Source: Sycobia sp. Sy_11 (Eukaryota > Arthropoda > Insecta > Hymenoptera > Epichrysomallidae). Taken from it: a stretch of 64,000 bases of DNA. The notes under the pieces are model-generated. The model was given only the letters and a program-made list of their open reading frames with translations, had not been told where the DNA came from and searched no databases. Numbering within the stretch: position 1 is the stretch's first letter; each line of letters opens with the position of its first letter. A program made the translations under genes and the position numbers. Shown here in pieces: positions 12,561 through 26,083 of the stretch. The stretch lies in assembly GCA_018907035.1 (NCBI GenBank), contig JACCIC010000052.1:1376501-1440500 (forward strand). The letters are read 5' to 3'.

Positions 12561-14261
12561 TCACCCGCAGAACTTTCCAACATGAGAAAGAATTTATGAA
12601 ATAGATTTACTATATATGTTTTATCTTGTGTTGATAAAATTATTATTTGATGATAAGTAATGTGCGGTCATATGCAAAGTATAATATTATAATTGCATAT
12701 TGCGTTTTAACATAGTGAATAATGCGTTAGCTTGCGAATCGTTGAGTGTGGGTTCGTCAATACTCATCCGAGGCCGCAATTTTTTTCATCGAAATAAAAT
12801 ATTTATGTACTCAACAAAGGTGTTTAACATTAAAATTAACAATAATAAGTGTATAAAAAATATATTAATAACTATTAAATGTTAATGTAAATCGTATACA
12901 TAATAATGCATATTGAACATAATTTATAAATTCTAATTAAATAGTATACGTTACCTAAATACGTAAATATATATTCAAAATTATAATTAAAAGTTTATTA
13001 AAAAATTATAATTAATTATATTAATATAATTAAAATAATAATTAAAAGAGCCAAAAAATTATTTACTTAATCGAGGAAAGAAAATTGAAACAATATATAA
13101 ATCGTATTAATTTATAGATTTTCTGATTACATTCTGTCTAGTTTCTAGATATACCTATCAAAACTGATGTTCGTTCCCTATATCAAATGCCAATAAAAGT
13201 GGAACAAATCGCAACTAGGATCAAATTGGGTTTCCCTTCTCGATCCTAACATTTAATACGGAAAACTAACCCGATACTAGTTAGATTCGAGAATGAATTT
13301 GTACACGGGTAGAAAGTAATTTTAAAAAGATAAAAATGTACATTAATTTGAATTATAACACGAAATTTTCAAGTTACTTATTTTTTATCTTCTATTTATC
13401 TCACAAATTTGTAAAAAACATTTTCCGAAAATTAATGAAAACTCATTTGTAATATCTAAAATGATGTTTCCTTGAGTAGCCAATACTAACATCTTAAAGT
13501 ACCACAGATAAGCATATATGTTATTTTTATAAAAGAGCGCATGATCTTAGTGAGATTAAAAACATTTTTATATAATTTTGAAGAATATTTTACTATACTA
13601 TAAATGTTTTTTATATCAAGCATCTTTAGCCGTATAAGATCTGATTTCCAACCAATATACAAAACTCCCTATGAAATGTCGTTCCCACACACTTGGACAT
13701 CTGTTTCTACCGTCCAAACACGACATTATGATTTATAGTGTTAGAGAAGATTATAGTGTAATCATATTAGCATTAAGAAAATTATGTAAAAACCCGTCGT
13801 ATAATGTACCGTTACGTTTTCGGAAAGAAGAATTAGCCACAATGACCCTACCTACCGGTCAAGACCGCGATCACATTGTATGTAAAGTATGTAGTCCGAA
13901 TGTATGAAAATGCAGGGAGGAGTGGGGGAAAGGCGAGGTGATGAGTTGAATGCAAAAACGAGAGAGAGCAGACTTATAGAGGAGACGCGGGTGCGTGAAG
14001 TTTAGATCTTATTGACGCATGTATCTTTGAGTGATTGCCGCGTGTGCGTGAAACTTTAGTATATTTTTTTTATCTTGTACTTTTATTTTAATTTAAATGT
14101 TTGTGCCAGTGACATTGTTATCTAAATAAAAATTAGTAAAACCCAATTTTATCCTGTGTGTTGTGTAAGTTATTGGACGCCCATTAATTCCCCGCTAACA
14201 GTAGTAACCGAGTGTATTTTACAAACATTATAGTATTGTAAGTAATACATATAGTTGCATA
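12561..14261. other. A/T-rich stretch, no gene recognised
   Basis: A 78-codon frame at 13671-13907 has no domain I can name. A mildly G/C-richer patch runs to about 14220 (CGCCCATTAATTCCCC), with no confirmed LTR or exon. A (TA)n run at 14262-14293 borders the next element. Confidence 0.45.
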
Positions 14262-14263
14262 TA

Positions 14264-14293
<30 letters not shown>

Positions 14294-14295
<2 letters not shown>

Positions 14296-14744
14296 TAATT
14301 TATAAAGACAAAGCGTGTTTTTGTTTGTACACGATAACCGATAAAACTACTGAACCGATTGTTGTGAAATTTGACATATAGATTCGATATTATCTTGGGA
14401 AGGACATAGGCTATGTTTTTTATTGAAAATAATTTTTCTTTCATTAATAAATTAGCCTAATGGTTTTAACAATTAGTTTCACCAGCGACCACTAGATGGC
14501 GTCTTGAAGCACGAACATCAACCCAAAGTAGTTCGCTTACAGTATTAATACCAGGTCAGCTCAAACGAATGTTCATATCCAACTTTGGGATTCGTATCCT
14601 AAAGAAGATGTGGCGTTAGTCGGTATTACCTTTCTTGTTCCTCAGGTTAATCTGACACTACACTCACACCTTATGGATATCTTTTGATTTTTGTAAATTT
14701 TATTTTCTCTTACGTGAGAAAATCTATCTCTCTTACACACACTC

Positions 14745-14826
<82 letters not shown>

Positions 14827-16090
14827 ACTCTGTCTCTCTACCTTTCTTTTTCTTTATCTCATAAAATGGTTGTGTATGCCAAATCATACTGAATATAATT
14901 TGTGACGACAAATTATATTTTTGTTTTTATACATTATATTACCTTCAGAATTGCGACAAGAGATTTTTTTAACAAAAGAACTGATGGCAAAATATGTTTC
15001 TATTACCAACACCTCGAAACTATGTGTGTGTATATATATGTAATATATTGTCACTAATATCGACACTTCTGCATAAAAAGGTAATATCCATCGTCTGTTT
15101 AAAAAATATTGTATTCGCATACTATTTTACTTGAATTTCAGTTGGCATCACTATGAAAATATTCACGGTATTTAATTGAAAAAACGGAAATATACGAAAT
15201 ATGTAATATATATTATATGTATATTATATTGTACATATTATATATACACATTTTAAATACGGTTTCTACTGAGAAATATTATATTGGCATGGACAAGCGG
15301 TTGATTACGATATCCCGTTGCCTCAAGACGATTTATATATGCAGTTGTGTGTTTGGATGATAGAATGCAATGTCCAAGTGTCTCTGGGTGATTTCTATGA
15401 GGAATATTATATTTAGTTGATAGAAAACGAGCTCCAGGTATGAGGAAATCAACTTCTATGGGATTCGTTTTGGGACGGTAAAATACGATATCTAAGTCTT
15501 TCCAAACGACTTCTACGGAGAGTATTGTGTTTAGTCGTTAGTAAGCGATGCTAGCTTTCTCGGGACGACTTCGACTGGGACTATCGTTTTTAGTTGTTAG
15601 GAAACGATGTTCAGATATGTCGAGACAACTTCTACGTGGAGTTTCGCGTTCAGATGATAGAATTCGAATTCCAGGTGTTTTGGAACGACGAATACGGGGA
15701 ATTTCGTGTATAGTTGGTAGGAAAGAATGTCCAGGTATGTCAGTACGATTTCTATGAAGAGATTCGTATTCTATCATTCGAACACGCACACTCCCAGTAA
15801 GAGTCATCCCGGGATAATTGGACATTGTAGTTTACCTACCCAACACAAAACTCTCTATAACAGTCGTCCCGAGACATTTCCTATAGTCCGAACATGATAC
15901 TCTCTGTAAACGTCGTCTCAAGACACTTAGCCATCTTTTTCGACCGCTCGAACTCGAAAGTACAATTGTCTCCATTGAAGCCGTATTTAATATGCATATA
16001 TATATATTGTATAAAATGGTCGGCAAAATATCAACTTTTTGAAGTGGACGCTACATTGAAGCTGCTTTTTATACAGAAGCGACTATATGT
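14294..16090 (+). mobile_element. Foldback-like composite repeat, copy A
   Basis: Begins ACTAATTTATAAAGACAAAG. Order of parts: conserved leader to 14470, a block with CACTAGATGGCGTCTTGAA, a (TC)n run at 14741-14823, an A/T block, then a 60 bp-period tandem array from about 15300. Units start at about 15596, 15656 and 15716. At about 15770 the array switches strand: later units to 15960 are reverse complements of earlier ones. They are followed by a short inverted echo of the pre-array sequence (CCGTATTTAA, TTTTTATACAGAAG). No transposase is seen. Frames inside the array arise because 60 is a multiple of three. Confidence 0.7.
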
Positions 16091-16185
16091 AAATTACGGT
16101 CAATTATTTATAGAAATGTAGATTTATATATAGAATACTTTTTACTTAGATATTATTGAATTGTTTATGAAATTGGTTAAATTAT

Positions 16186-16186
<1 letters not shown>

Positions 16187-16242
<56 letters not shown>
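16187..16242. repeat. (AT)n microsatellite
   Basis: Pure TA repeat of about 50 bases. Confidence 0.97.
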
Positions 16243-16247
<5 letters not shown>

Positions 16248-17096
16248 CCAACTTCCAACATTTCCTTTCCTACTAAAAATATATAAAATATAAAATCGTA
16301 TTCTTCAATACATATAAATGTACCTTTTAAAGTATTCTTGTCTGCCCTGTATGAATTTTTATTGGTCAAAAAACATAAAATTATTAAATTATTTAAGCCT
16401 TCTGGGCATATATATAGTAAAAACTACTTGAGAAACAAATGGTTATCGTAGCTATACATTCTTAAAATCCATTCAAGTTTTTATTGATGCACGTCTGTTA
16501 TAATCTAAGCGTCCAAATAATTTTATGACCATGCGTAGAAGCTATTTAGAGGGGTCTGCGTGTAAATATATATACAATGCGATCACTCGAGCCTTTTATA
16601 AATATTCGCAACCTCTATTGGTTGTCGATTGTCTACGAACTCTACATCGTCGTTTTTTCACGTGAAGAAATGGTGTATCTGAGATTTTATGTTTTTCGAA
16701 CGTGATCAATATTTGAGGATAGTTGCTATAGCGTGAATACACATATTGACTTCTTAACGTGATACATAGTGTTGAAATTGTCTATAAATGTGTATTATAG
16801 TTTCAGTCATTATAATCAATGAATAACATAAAGTTATTAACGTTATCAGAAGACAGTGTAATAAAAACCATAAGTAAAAAATTAAAACATAATAATTATT
16901 TTAGTCCTATAGATTCATTTTTTATCTAAAAGTATCTAAAAGTGCGTGTACTGTGTGCGCATGTGCGGTGACTATGATTTTTGTTGTACATCAGTTATCG
17001 AACAATGTGCATAGAATATTGATTAAGCGCATCATAACCTATCTCGGAAATACACTTGTTACATTACGGCTCAGAGATTTATATTAGGTATACAAA
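16243..17096. other. A/T-rich stretch between repeats, no gene seen
   Basis: No domain or repeat match recognised. TTTTATAAATATTC at about 16595 is TATA-like but no start of a gene follows. Confidence 0.45.
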
Positions 17097-17097
17097 T

Positions 17098-18371
17098 ATT
17101 AACTTTCCGCGGTTTTGAAAAGATGGCGCCATCGATAAGATGACATCGAAATTGTCAGCTGTAAAAAATCGTATAGTATATGTTGACATCTGGAAACAGT
17201 ATAACCTTTTAATACCTCTGACTTTTTACTAGCATCATTTGGTTTTCATCGTGCCAAGATGTCAAGTTTTGAGTCAAGTAAGCGTTATTTGCGGGAATTG
17301 TTAATTTATTTCTTTCATTTAAAGCTATCTGCAGCTGAAGCACATAGACTACTCATAGAAGCATATTGCGATGTGAATTCGAGTGAGAGAAGTTGTCGGG
17401 ATTGGTTCCAAAAATTTAAAAGTGGTAATTTTGACGTGGAGGACAAAACACGCAGTGGAAGGCCCAAAGTGTATAGTAACAGAGAATTGGAAGCTTGACT
17501 GGAGGAAGATCCATGCCAAACGCAAGAAGAACTTGCAAAAAAGATAGGAGTGACCCAGCAAGCTATTTGACAATGTCTCAAAACCCTGGGCATGGTTCAA
17601 AAGCAAGGAAATTGGTTCCTAACGAACTGAAGCTAAGAGACGTCGAGCGCCGCTTATTCGTATGCAAACAAATGCTGAAAAGGAAAAATCGCAAAGGATT
17701 TTTACATCGAATCGTGACGGGAGATGAAAAGTGGACTCACTACGACAATCCAAAGCGTAGGAATCATTGGGTAATCCCGGGCATACCTCTACTGCGATGG
17801 CTAAGCCAAACATTCATGGCAAGAAGCTAATGCTGTGCATTTGGTGGCATCAGCTTGGAGTAATCTATTACGAACTACTACAACGAAATCAAACTGTGAC
17901 CGGGGAACGTTACCCACAACAGCGGATGCAATTGAGCCGAGCATTGAAGATTAAACGTCCAAAATATGCCAAAAGGCACGATAAAGTCATTTTTCAGCAT
18001 GACAACGCTCGGCCACTTGTTGCACAAAACGTAAAGGAAACATTAGAAGCATTGCATTGGGACGTCCTATCCCAGCCGCCGTATTCACCAGACATTGCTT
18101 CTTCAGACTACTACCTATTCGGGTTGATGACTCATGGTCTGGATGAGCAAGACTTCACTTGAATTGAAGAAATCCAAGGAATTGAAGAAATGGGTTGATT
18201 CGTGGATCGCCTCAAAAGACGAGCAATTTTTTAGGCAGAGTATCCACTTATTGCCCGAAAGATAGTCAAAAGTAGTAGAAAGTGATAAGCAATATTTTGA
18301 ATGACATTATTTGTACCTTTTTTTACAATAAATTCTTATTTCTTTATAAAAAGACGGCGGAAAGTTATTTG
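17098..18371 (+). mobile_element. mariner of the Mos1 group, decayed (copy 3)
   Basis: Ends are inverted: AACTTTCCGC on the left (17101) and GCGGAAAGTT on the right (18360-18369). The transposase starts at ATG 17259 (MSSFESSKRYLRELL) with HTH and the SGRPK linker; a TGA at 17496 stops it. The rest continues in other frames: TGDEKWTHYDNPKRR near 17720, HDNARPLVA near 18000 and YSPDIASSDYYLF near 18100. All three Asp codons of the DD34D triad survive, but stops and frameshifts kill the protein. It is close in sequence to the intact copy at 44309-45602. Confidence 0.9.
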
Positions 18372-18470
18372 TAGATCCAATAGTTAAAATTGTGCTGTTT
18401 GGCATAAGTAAAATATTTGTGCGTTAAATTTTTTATTTTTTGTTATTAAAGGTTTCTTTTGTGTTGAAAA

Positions 18471-18614
18471 ATGGATAAAAGGTTTACGCAATACAAATTT
18501 GATATTTGTAAATTTACTGCGTGGAAAAACAATGATGAAATATCACAAATAGATATTATACCCAGTACATGGTTATCTTATGAAGAAAACCGACAAAATA
18601 AAAAAGGTGGGTGA
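18471..18614 (+). pseudogene. Fragment of a DUF4806-like insect protein, N-terminus
   Basis: ATG at 18471 opens a 47-codon frame (MDKRFTQYKFDICKF, then PSTWLSYEENRQN) that ends in TGA where the foldback copy B begins. The shape, a short strand-rich start followed by a conserved STWL-type motif, resembles the N-terminus of the DUF4806 proteins common in ants. With 20117-20710 it may be one gene split by the repeat. Family assignment is from memory and weak. Confidence 0.35.
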
Positions 18615-19470
18615 TCATGAAAACTGAAAACAAAAAATGTCGTACTGACATACCTGGACATTGTTTTTCACCAACTATACATGAAACTCCCCGTAGAAGT
18701 CGTTCCAAATAATCTGGAAATCGCATTCTATCATCCGAACAGGAAAATCTCCGTAGAAGTTGTCCCGACATATCTGAACATTGTTTCCTATCAACTAAAC
18801 ACGATACTCCCTGTAGTAATCGTCCCGCCATACCTGGACATTGTCTTCTACCGACCGAAAACAAAAATTCCCCGTAGAAGTCGTTCCATAACACCTGGAA
18901 ATCGCATTCTATCATCCGAACACGAAACTCTCCGTAGCAGTTGACGATCAACTAAACACGATAGTCTCAGTAGAAGTCGTCCCGAAAAAGCTAGTATCGC
19001 TTCCTAACGACTAAACACAATAATCCCCATATCGTCCGTACACGCCAATACAATATTTCCCAGTAGAAACTGTATTTAAAATGTGTATATATAATATGTA
19101 AAATATAATAAACATACAATATATATTACACATTTCGTATATGTATTCTTAGTGATGCGAACTAAAATTCAAGCAAAATGTTGGTATGTGAATAACATAT
19201 TTTTTAAGCAGATGATGGATATTTTCTTTTTATGCAGAAGTGACAATATATTATATATATAGTTTCGAGGTTGTTGGTTAAAGAACCCTATTTTGCAATC
19301 ATTTCTGAAAATATCATTTGCAAATATTACTGAAGTTAATATAATGTATAAAAAACAAAAATATAATTTGTCGTCACAAACTATATTCACTATCATTTGG
19401 CATACAGAACCATTTTATAAGAGAAGGAGAAAGAAAGTCAGAGAGACGGAGAGAGAGAAGACAGATAGAG

Positions 19471-19507
<37 letters not shown>

Positions 19508-19934
19508 TTTCTCACGTAAGAGAAAATAAAATTTACATAAAAAAAAGATATCCATAAGGTGTGAGTGTAGTTTCAGATTAACCTAAGGAACAAGAAAGGT
19601 AATACCGGCTAACGCCACACATTCTTTAGGATACGAATCCCAAAGTTGGATATGAACATTTGTTTGAGCTGGCCTGGTATTAATACTTTAAACGAACTAC
19701 TTTGAGCTGATGTTCGTGCTTCAAGATGCCACCTAGTGGCCGCTGGTGGAATTGATTGTTAAAACCATTAACTTAATTTATTGATGAAAGTAAAATGATT
19801 TTCAATAAAAAACATAGCCTATGTCCTTCCCAAGATAATATAGAATCTATATGTCAAATTTCAGAACAATCGGTTCAGTAGTTTTATCGGTTGTCGTGTA
19901 CAAACAAAAACGCGCTTTGTCTTTATAAATTAGT
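18612..19934 (-). mobile_element. Foldback-like composite repeat, copy B (inverted)
   Basis: The same parts as copy A in reverse order. The 60 bp tandem array is at 18640-19040 (units with CCCCGTAGAAGTCGTTCC-type core), then the A/T block, a (GA)n run at 19455-19505, the block with GCCACCTAGTGGC, and the leader ending CTTTATAAATTAGT at 19934. A (TATGA)n pentamer repeat follows at once. The inverted echo seen at the far side of copy A is not present here. It sits inside a candidate DUF4806-like gene. Confidence 0.7.
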
Positions 19935-19975
19935 ATGATATGATATGATATGATATGATATGATATGATATAATA
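19932..19975. repeat. (TATGA)n microsatellite at element end
   Basis: About eight pentamer units abutting the leader end of foldback copy B. The same pentamer, reverse-complemented, abuts copy C at 28478-28500. Confidence 0.9.
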
Positions 19976-20116
19976 TAATATACTTTATTTGTTGAGCTCT
20001 TAATATTATAATCTAAATTATTTTTTAGAAACAATTGCTATATTAACGACAATATAAAATTTGAAATTAATCGTCATCGAAGGTCAAAGAGATATTAACA
20101 ACTTTAAGAGAATATC

Positions 20117-20710
20117 ATGGAGCCAAATGAAAGTAATCTTTTGAATCATCTTCAAAAATATAATTTAAACTTACCAATGAAGGATATGGATACGTGGAGA
20201 CACTTTGATTTTCAATTAAAAGAGGATATGGAACTAAAAAATAGTTTTGTAAGGAATATATTAATTTTATAATTAAATTTTAATTAAAATAAATTATTAT
20301 CTTATTCACTTTTTGATTCAAACTAAAAATTTTTTTCTGCATAATGCAACAATCAAACATAATTTGGATAGAACTCTTAACAATGCAACAAAAAGTAGTA
20401 GCAATATTTTAAGAAAGATTTTCACTAAAAATTTTATTGCTAATTTTACTGCTGTGAAGAAAGTTGCCAATAAAACAATGATTTTCAAAGAAATGAAATG
20501 TTATATAATGATTTAAGGAAAATAGAATTTCATAAAAAATTAAAATATTTTATTGATAAAATGAATAATGATTGAAAATGTTTTATAGATGTAATTATAA
20601 ATGATCACCGAGATAGACATGGAGATCAAATTACAGAGAGCTTCTTAAATTGTGTCCTGAATTCCACCTTTGGGAATTCGAAAGATTGGGGTGGTCGAAT
20701 AAAGAATTCA
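20117..20710 (+). pseudogene. DUF4806-like protein remnant, C-terminal part
   Basis: ATG at 20117 opens MEPNESNLLNHLQKYNL and runs to KNSF, where a GTAAGG donor-like site occurs. A second frame at 20313-20516 has the most domain-like part (NNATKSSSNILRKIFTKNF), resembling the helical DUF4806 core. A frameshift follows, then HRDRHGDQITESFL in another frame at 20600-20650. No acceptor matching the donor is obvious. Function unknown; these proteins are repeated in ant genomes. Probably a dead gene copy. Confidence 0.4.
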
Positions 20711-21172
20711 AAAAAATATATATGTTATACTAACTAGCTAATAATATAATTAAGTAGAAATAAGCTTTTTATATATTTTATAAATATTAACCAAAAATTA
20801 AAATGTGATTATGTTTTTTATCACTGTAATATTTTTATTAATTAGTTAAATAAATCAATAAATTTTCTAATTTGTTATCATTTTAAAATGATATTAGTAT
20901 GTCATCCTAAATATTAGTTATTAATTTATAATTTGAAATAATAAATAAATTTCATGAATATTCACTTATAAAATAACGACAAATATATAATTTATATAAT
21001 CAGGTACAATGCTTAAATCTGTTGTATTTTATTAGACACATAATAATGAATCTTATTTTTTATTTTTTATAATTTAACAATTATTTAAAATTCTTTATTC
21101 AAAAACTAATAGTAAACCAGATAGGGTGCTGTCCCGGTTTCCTAATCGGAATCCATTAAAAAAATCGAACAT

Positions 21173-21780
21173 ATCTCGAGGGTGGATTGATAAGTTTCCG
21201 GCCTGACTAAAAGATGGCGCCACTAGGCCTACCTTAAGGTGGCGTTCTATAGTACCATCCTTAGATAGCTTGTAGCTATAGTTTCAGTCCGATCGCCATG
21301 TTAGTTTAGGTTTGAGAGCACGCTGAACAAGACGCCTCTCTGTTTTTCTAAAAATGGAAAAGCTGGAAAATTGTGCTGTCATCAAATACAATTATTTGAA
21401 GAGGATAACGCCGTAGGAAATTAAAGAAGAGATGAACTCAACACTGGGGATATCCTCGGCATTATATTCAACCGTTAAGCAGTGGATTTCCGAGTTTAAA
21501 AAGGGTCGTGTGAGCACTTCTGATGAGCCTCGCTCAGGACGCCCCATTGAGGTCACAATTGCAGATGTGATCGAAAAAATCCTTCAAATAGTGCTGAAAG
21601 ACCGCAAATTAAAAGTACGTGAGATAGCTGAGACCTGTAAGATGTCATATGAACGTGTACAAAATATGTTGCACCAACATTTGTATCTGAAAAAGCTCTG
21701 TGCAAGTTTACGTATTGCTTCATATCCTGTCTAGAATAAATTTTGGCTTCGCAAATTTAGAGGAACACTAATATTATGAA
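21173..21780 (+). mobile_element. mariner, 3'-truncated (copy 4)
   Basis: The left end reads CTCGAGGGTGGATTGATAAG and looks like a mariner terminal repeat. An ATG at 21353 (MEKLENCAVIKYNYLK) starts a transposase whose frame is broken by a stop near 21415. The HTH region continues at 21432-21734 ([31 protein letters not shown]) and stops. No catalytic D residues are present and no right terminal repeat was found. It belongs to a different mariner subgroup from the Mos1-type copies. Confidence 0.8.
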
Positions 21781-21920
21781 TGTTAATCAACTTTACAATG
21801 ATCACTCAATGTATCGCAAAGTGGCATATTATAGAGTTCTAACTTAAATGACGATTAAATAACGATATAAATATAAGTTATACGAATATACAAGAATCGA
21901 AATATATGCGGTTTAAATTG

Positions 21921-22030
21921 TTCTCTCTCTCTCTCTCTCTCTATCTGTCTCTCTATATGTCTCTCTATCTCTCTATATGTCTCTCTATCTCTCTCTCTCT
22001 CTCTTTCTCTTTCTCTTTCTCTTTATCTCA
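21921..22030. repeat. (TC)n-rich microsatellite
   Basis: TC and TTTC repeats with CTATATGT interruptions. Confidence 0.95.
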
Positions 22031-25000
22031 CTGTGTCTTTATCTCTTTACTATTCTGCACCCAAGATTAAAAATAAAGACATATGTACCAATCTATATCT
22101 AGTTATGTATCTATCAACCTCTTCCCGTTTCCACAATTATCGGTTTTGATTTTCTCTTATAATTTTTGATTAAATTGATAAACCGATCTGGCATTATCAA
22201 TATTAATACAGCATAATTTTAACATTAAAACGAAGGAAATAAAAACATTAATTTTCTTAAGATATTACGAATCAGTTTTTCATTTAAGCTAAATTCTTTT
22301 CAAATTGTAATAGAATATGCGATCATATAGATACTTTTAGGGTTATGTAATTGTAATTGAGGTTAACAGCCAATTATTAAAATAAATTATCGACGTTCAA
22401 AAATAAAAAGTTTTAAACCTTAACATTAAATATTGATTTGACTTTGGTAATATGAGTTAGGTTCAAAAAAAGTTAAGCGAAATTTTAAGCGTACAGTTTT
22501 TAATAGAAAACTCAACATAAAGTTAAAAGAAAGCGTCGATTAGCGGTTAAATTTTTATGTTATGTTACCTAATCCGTAAAAAAGACAACGAAAAAAATAG
22601 AATTTCTGATATTTAGTCAATTACAAAACTTTTGATAAAATTTTATGTGAAATATAAAATGGATTTGAATGGCTTTTTTATATTTTTGATTAAATAATCA
22701 AATTAACCTCCATTGAGACTTTAACTTAATAAATAATCATATAATAGACACTCAAGACACCTTGAAATTATAACTTACAAGCTGTAGTTCAATAATGACA
22801 TGAATTGCAAACCAAATTTAATTATATAATTCTAAAGTAAAATAACATTTTGTTAACAGTAATAAAAGTTCAAAACTGTATATTTTCCAAAAATGTATAT
22901 TTAAATGTATATTCGGATGTATGAATCAATTAAATTGATTAAAGAGCTGATTTAAAACTAATGAAAAATATGAATCAGCACAAGCTTTGTCTTTGTGGAT
23001 TAAAATGTGATTTATTAGTATAGTTCGAACATTCTTTACAGAAAGTATCTGTTGTTTTATCCATATTAATGACACTTTAAAAATTAATTTAAACATTAAG
23101 TAGTGCATCAGTTGCATAAGCTTCAATTTAAAACGTGAACGAAATCTTTTATTATATTAAATATTCACATCCTCATATATGTTTTTTAACTATGCATTAT
23201 AAAAAGAAAATTTTAAAGTTAATTGATATATAAATTAAGATTATTTGGCTATATGCAAGCGTTTGATTCCAAAAATTATTTCAATATTAAATCATGTCAA
23301 ATTATTGTAACCTGTGAAACTGTTCTAGTTTCTGTATTATAACGCTTATTTTTAACATTATTATAAATTTATTATTATTTCTAAACTAAATTCATCGTAT
23401 TTTAAGTAAATGAATGATAAGTATCGTTGAAAATAATATATGCTGACAAAGATAGTAAGTTAAGTGTCGTAAGACCTTCCGATGTTTCAGAAACACTCAC
23501 ATTTGGAATGCCTTAGGCAGCTCTTATCAACGATACGGGCTTGTTACATAAACTATCTAAATATTAAATACCTCTGTGTTTGTGTGTGTGCGCGTGTGTG
23601 TGTGTGTGTATGCGTAAGCATGAATCTTTTTTTTCTATATGTGTCCCACATGAATAAACACGAGGCACATGGGAAACAAGACGTAGGAATGGGGGAAAAG
23701 TCGTCAAGCCGAAACGACAGACAGTTCGGTGCGGACTGTAGCATCTGTAAGATTCGTTATTTCGCCAGTCTATTGAACTTTTTCTATTTTAATTTACTTA
23801 TCAACTTCCAGTATCGCAGATGGAATGGCAATTGCTACACTCCGACTTACGGCGTTTACACGGCTGGTATATACTTTTTCTAATGTTTCCCGATGTTTAC
23901 AAATAAATGTTTTCATACAGCAATGGTATTAAATATTTGTACTCTGAGTGATGTTGCTGTGTCTTGAGTGCGGAACTCAGAGCATGCAAATATCGTAAAT
24001 CTTTTTGTATTTTGTGTTAGTATACTAATGACAACGAGTATAAATTTCTCTATTGAAGTTGATGTCTTTAATCTAAATAAACCGATGGTTTGTGTCGAAG
24101 TTTGAGTGTAATTAATTCTTGACGTAACTAAGTATTTTAATGCTATACTTAAGGCTTTGACGAATTAATATATATACAAAATTATCAATTTCAAAAAATA
24201 TGACTTGTGCGATGTTACGGGGTACAGTGAAAATTAAATATTCTAAAATGTACGAGTGAAAGTATATACTTACTATAAAAATTACGATTATTATTATGTG
24301 AAAATTTTAATACCTGCATAACTATCATGCAATGATACAAAAACAAACAAATATTTTAAAAAATTTAATGTTTAATCAAGCATTTTGTTATTTTAATCTA
24401 CGTCTAAGATAAACTTACTTATTTTATTAGTAAGTTCAGTAGATAATTTCAGTAATAGAATATTATTCCTTGTTTCTTCAAAATTGAATATTAATAATAT
24501 ACTTCAATTTTATTTTAATAGATAGAAATGTAGCGATTATTAGGTGTTTTACTTATTAATTTAATAAAAATCAGTAATAATTTTTATTTAAAAATTGTAA
24601 TATTTATATAAGTCCTGTATAAGAGCTAGGTTAGTTTAAGATGATCTCTTTACATGAGAAATTTATCTTGCGATTTATACAACAAAGTATTAAAAAAATA
24701 GCGAAAAATATACAATTTATTATTATATCTTCCCTTGACAGTAATAATAACGTATAGACTACTATAAAGCCTGTAAGAAGAAATTTCTCATTTGCTTGAT
24801 TCAAGAATAAAAATGAATTATTTTTCTAACTATGCATGCAAAAATTTGTAATATATTATTTTGATATCAAATTCTATTATAAATTAATATCGGTACCTGT
24901 ACAATATTTTGTTAATTCTTGAAGAAAACCATAAAAGTAGTATGATAAATAAGATTCAGTGTTTTATATAAAATTATCAACGTTATCCAAGAAGCAAAAT

Positions 25001-25855
25001 TATGTAATTTAAAGACGATTTTCCTTACTTCATATTTTTTTATCGGTAACTATATGTATAATAGGTCATTTAATTTGAAAAGTATTTTAAAAGTAAAATA
25101 CGTAAAATAATCGTTAACTGCTCTTTTTATAAATGATTAATTTTTTATCTTATTTTTAAATTCATAAACGCTAAATAAATTATTTCCAAAATACTAAAAT
25201 GAAATAAAAAATGACTAAAGAGCATGATTCTATAGACAAATATTTAAAGTAAATTAATGCCTGTTTCCAAAAATTTTAAGTATATTATTTATATTAAATG
25301 TAAAAGTACATTAAAAAAAAAACTTCTTTAAGCTGTTCTTATTGGTCAACATAGGTATTAAAAAAGTATTCTTATAGAATACTATAAGTAAACACGTATG
25401 TACAGATATGCGTCTTTACAGGAAAAATGATTTCACGTATAGCCTTAGTATGGAATACATAATTCGTGCAGCTCAGCTTATTTGATTAAAAGTATTAAAT
25501 TTCATTAAAATTATAATTAAAAAGAAAAATAAGAACATAAATTATTAATGAGCAACCTTGAAAAGTGTTGTATTAGACGGTCTGCATTTGACTCGTTGCA
25601 TTCTGTCCATAATTCCTGAATTAATTTATAATTGAAAGCAATGCATTATTCAAGATTTTCTCTTACTTGCTTGTTTTCGCACCACCCTCGTTGTTACCCT
25701 GCAATTTCCCTTCGACTTAAAACCCAAATGACGGTATACCTGTAGACTATAATACCTATACCTAATAACAGGTCATTCAATATCAGATTCCAAATGATTT
25801 TGTTTTTATCGAGTTTTTCCTCTTTTCACCCATCAGGCTGTTACGTTATGTTTAG
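22031..25855. other. A/T-rich stretch upstream of the first recognised DBT exon
   Basis: No repeat or domain recognised. A G/C-richer piece at 23640-23750 ends CATCTGTAAGATT, which could be a donor site. It might be a first exon, but no mitochondrial targeting sequence is evident. A short TG repeat lies at 23578-23610. Otherwise low-complexity. Confidence 0.45.
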
Positions 25856-25989
25856 GGCGGTGGCGTTGGAAGAGCTTCAGTAACCAAAGGTCGTCTCATC
25901 TCGCTGACGTCATTCAAACAAGGGAAGCTTATGCCATTCAAGCTGGCTGACATCGGCGAAGGAATACGCGAAGTCATCGTAAAAGAATG
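25856..25989 (+). CDS. DBT: DBT exon: start of lipoyl domain of branched-chain 2-oxo-acid dehydrogenase E2
   Basis: DBT transfers the branched-chain acyl group to CoA in the mitochondrial matrix, downstream of the E1 decarboxylase in Leu/Ile/Val breakdown. The exon follows TTATGTTTAG and reads VGRASVTKGR, then MPFKLADIGEGIREVIVKEW, the highly conserved start of the lipoyl domain. The preceding residues fit the end of a mitochondrial targeting peptide. The donor at 25990 is GTAAGT and splits the Trp codon TG/G. The exon at 36682 begins with that G and continues in frame. An alternative acceptor (CCATCAG, 25836) would put a stop in frame, so 25856 is preferred. The upstream first exon was not found. 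Confidence 0.9.
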
Positions 25990-26022
25990 GTAAGTAACGC
26001 CTAGTAACGCGACCTGCCTGCG

Positions 26023-26083
<61 letters not shown>

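Noticed and set aside
14000..14220. Possible LTR end with primer-binding site
   Set aside because: ATTGGACGCCC is only vaguely like a tRNA 3' complement and no second LTR is seen.
15538..15825. 95-codon minus-strand frame, and a similar one at 18556-18951
   Set aside because: The 60 bp array stays open in several frames because its period is a multiple of three; no domain.
23640..23750. Possible first exon of DBT
   Set aside because: A donor-like site is present but no targeting peptide or matching phase could be shown.
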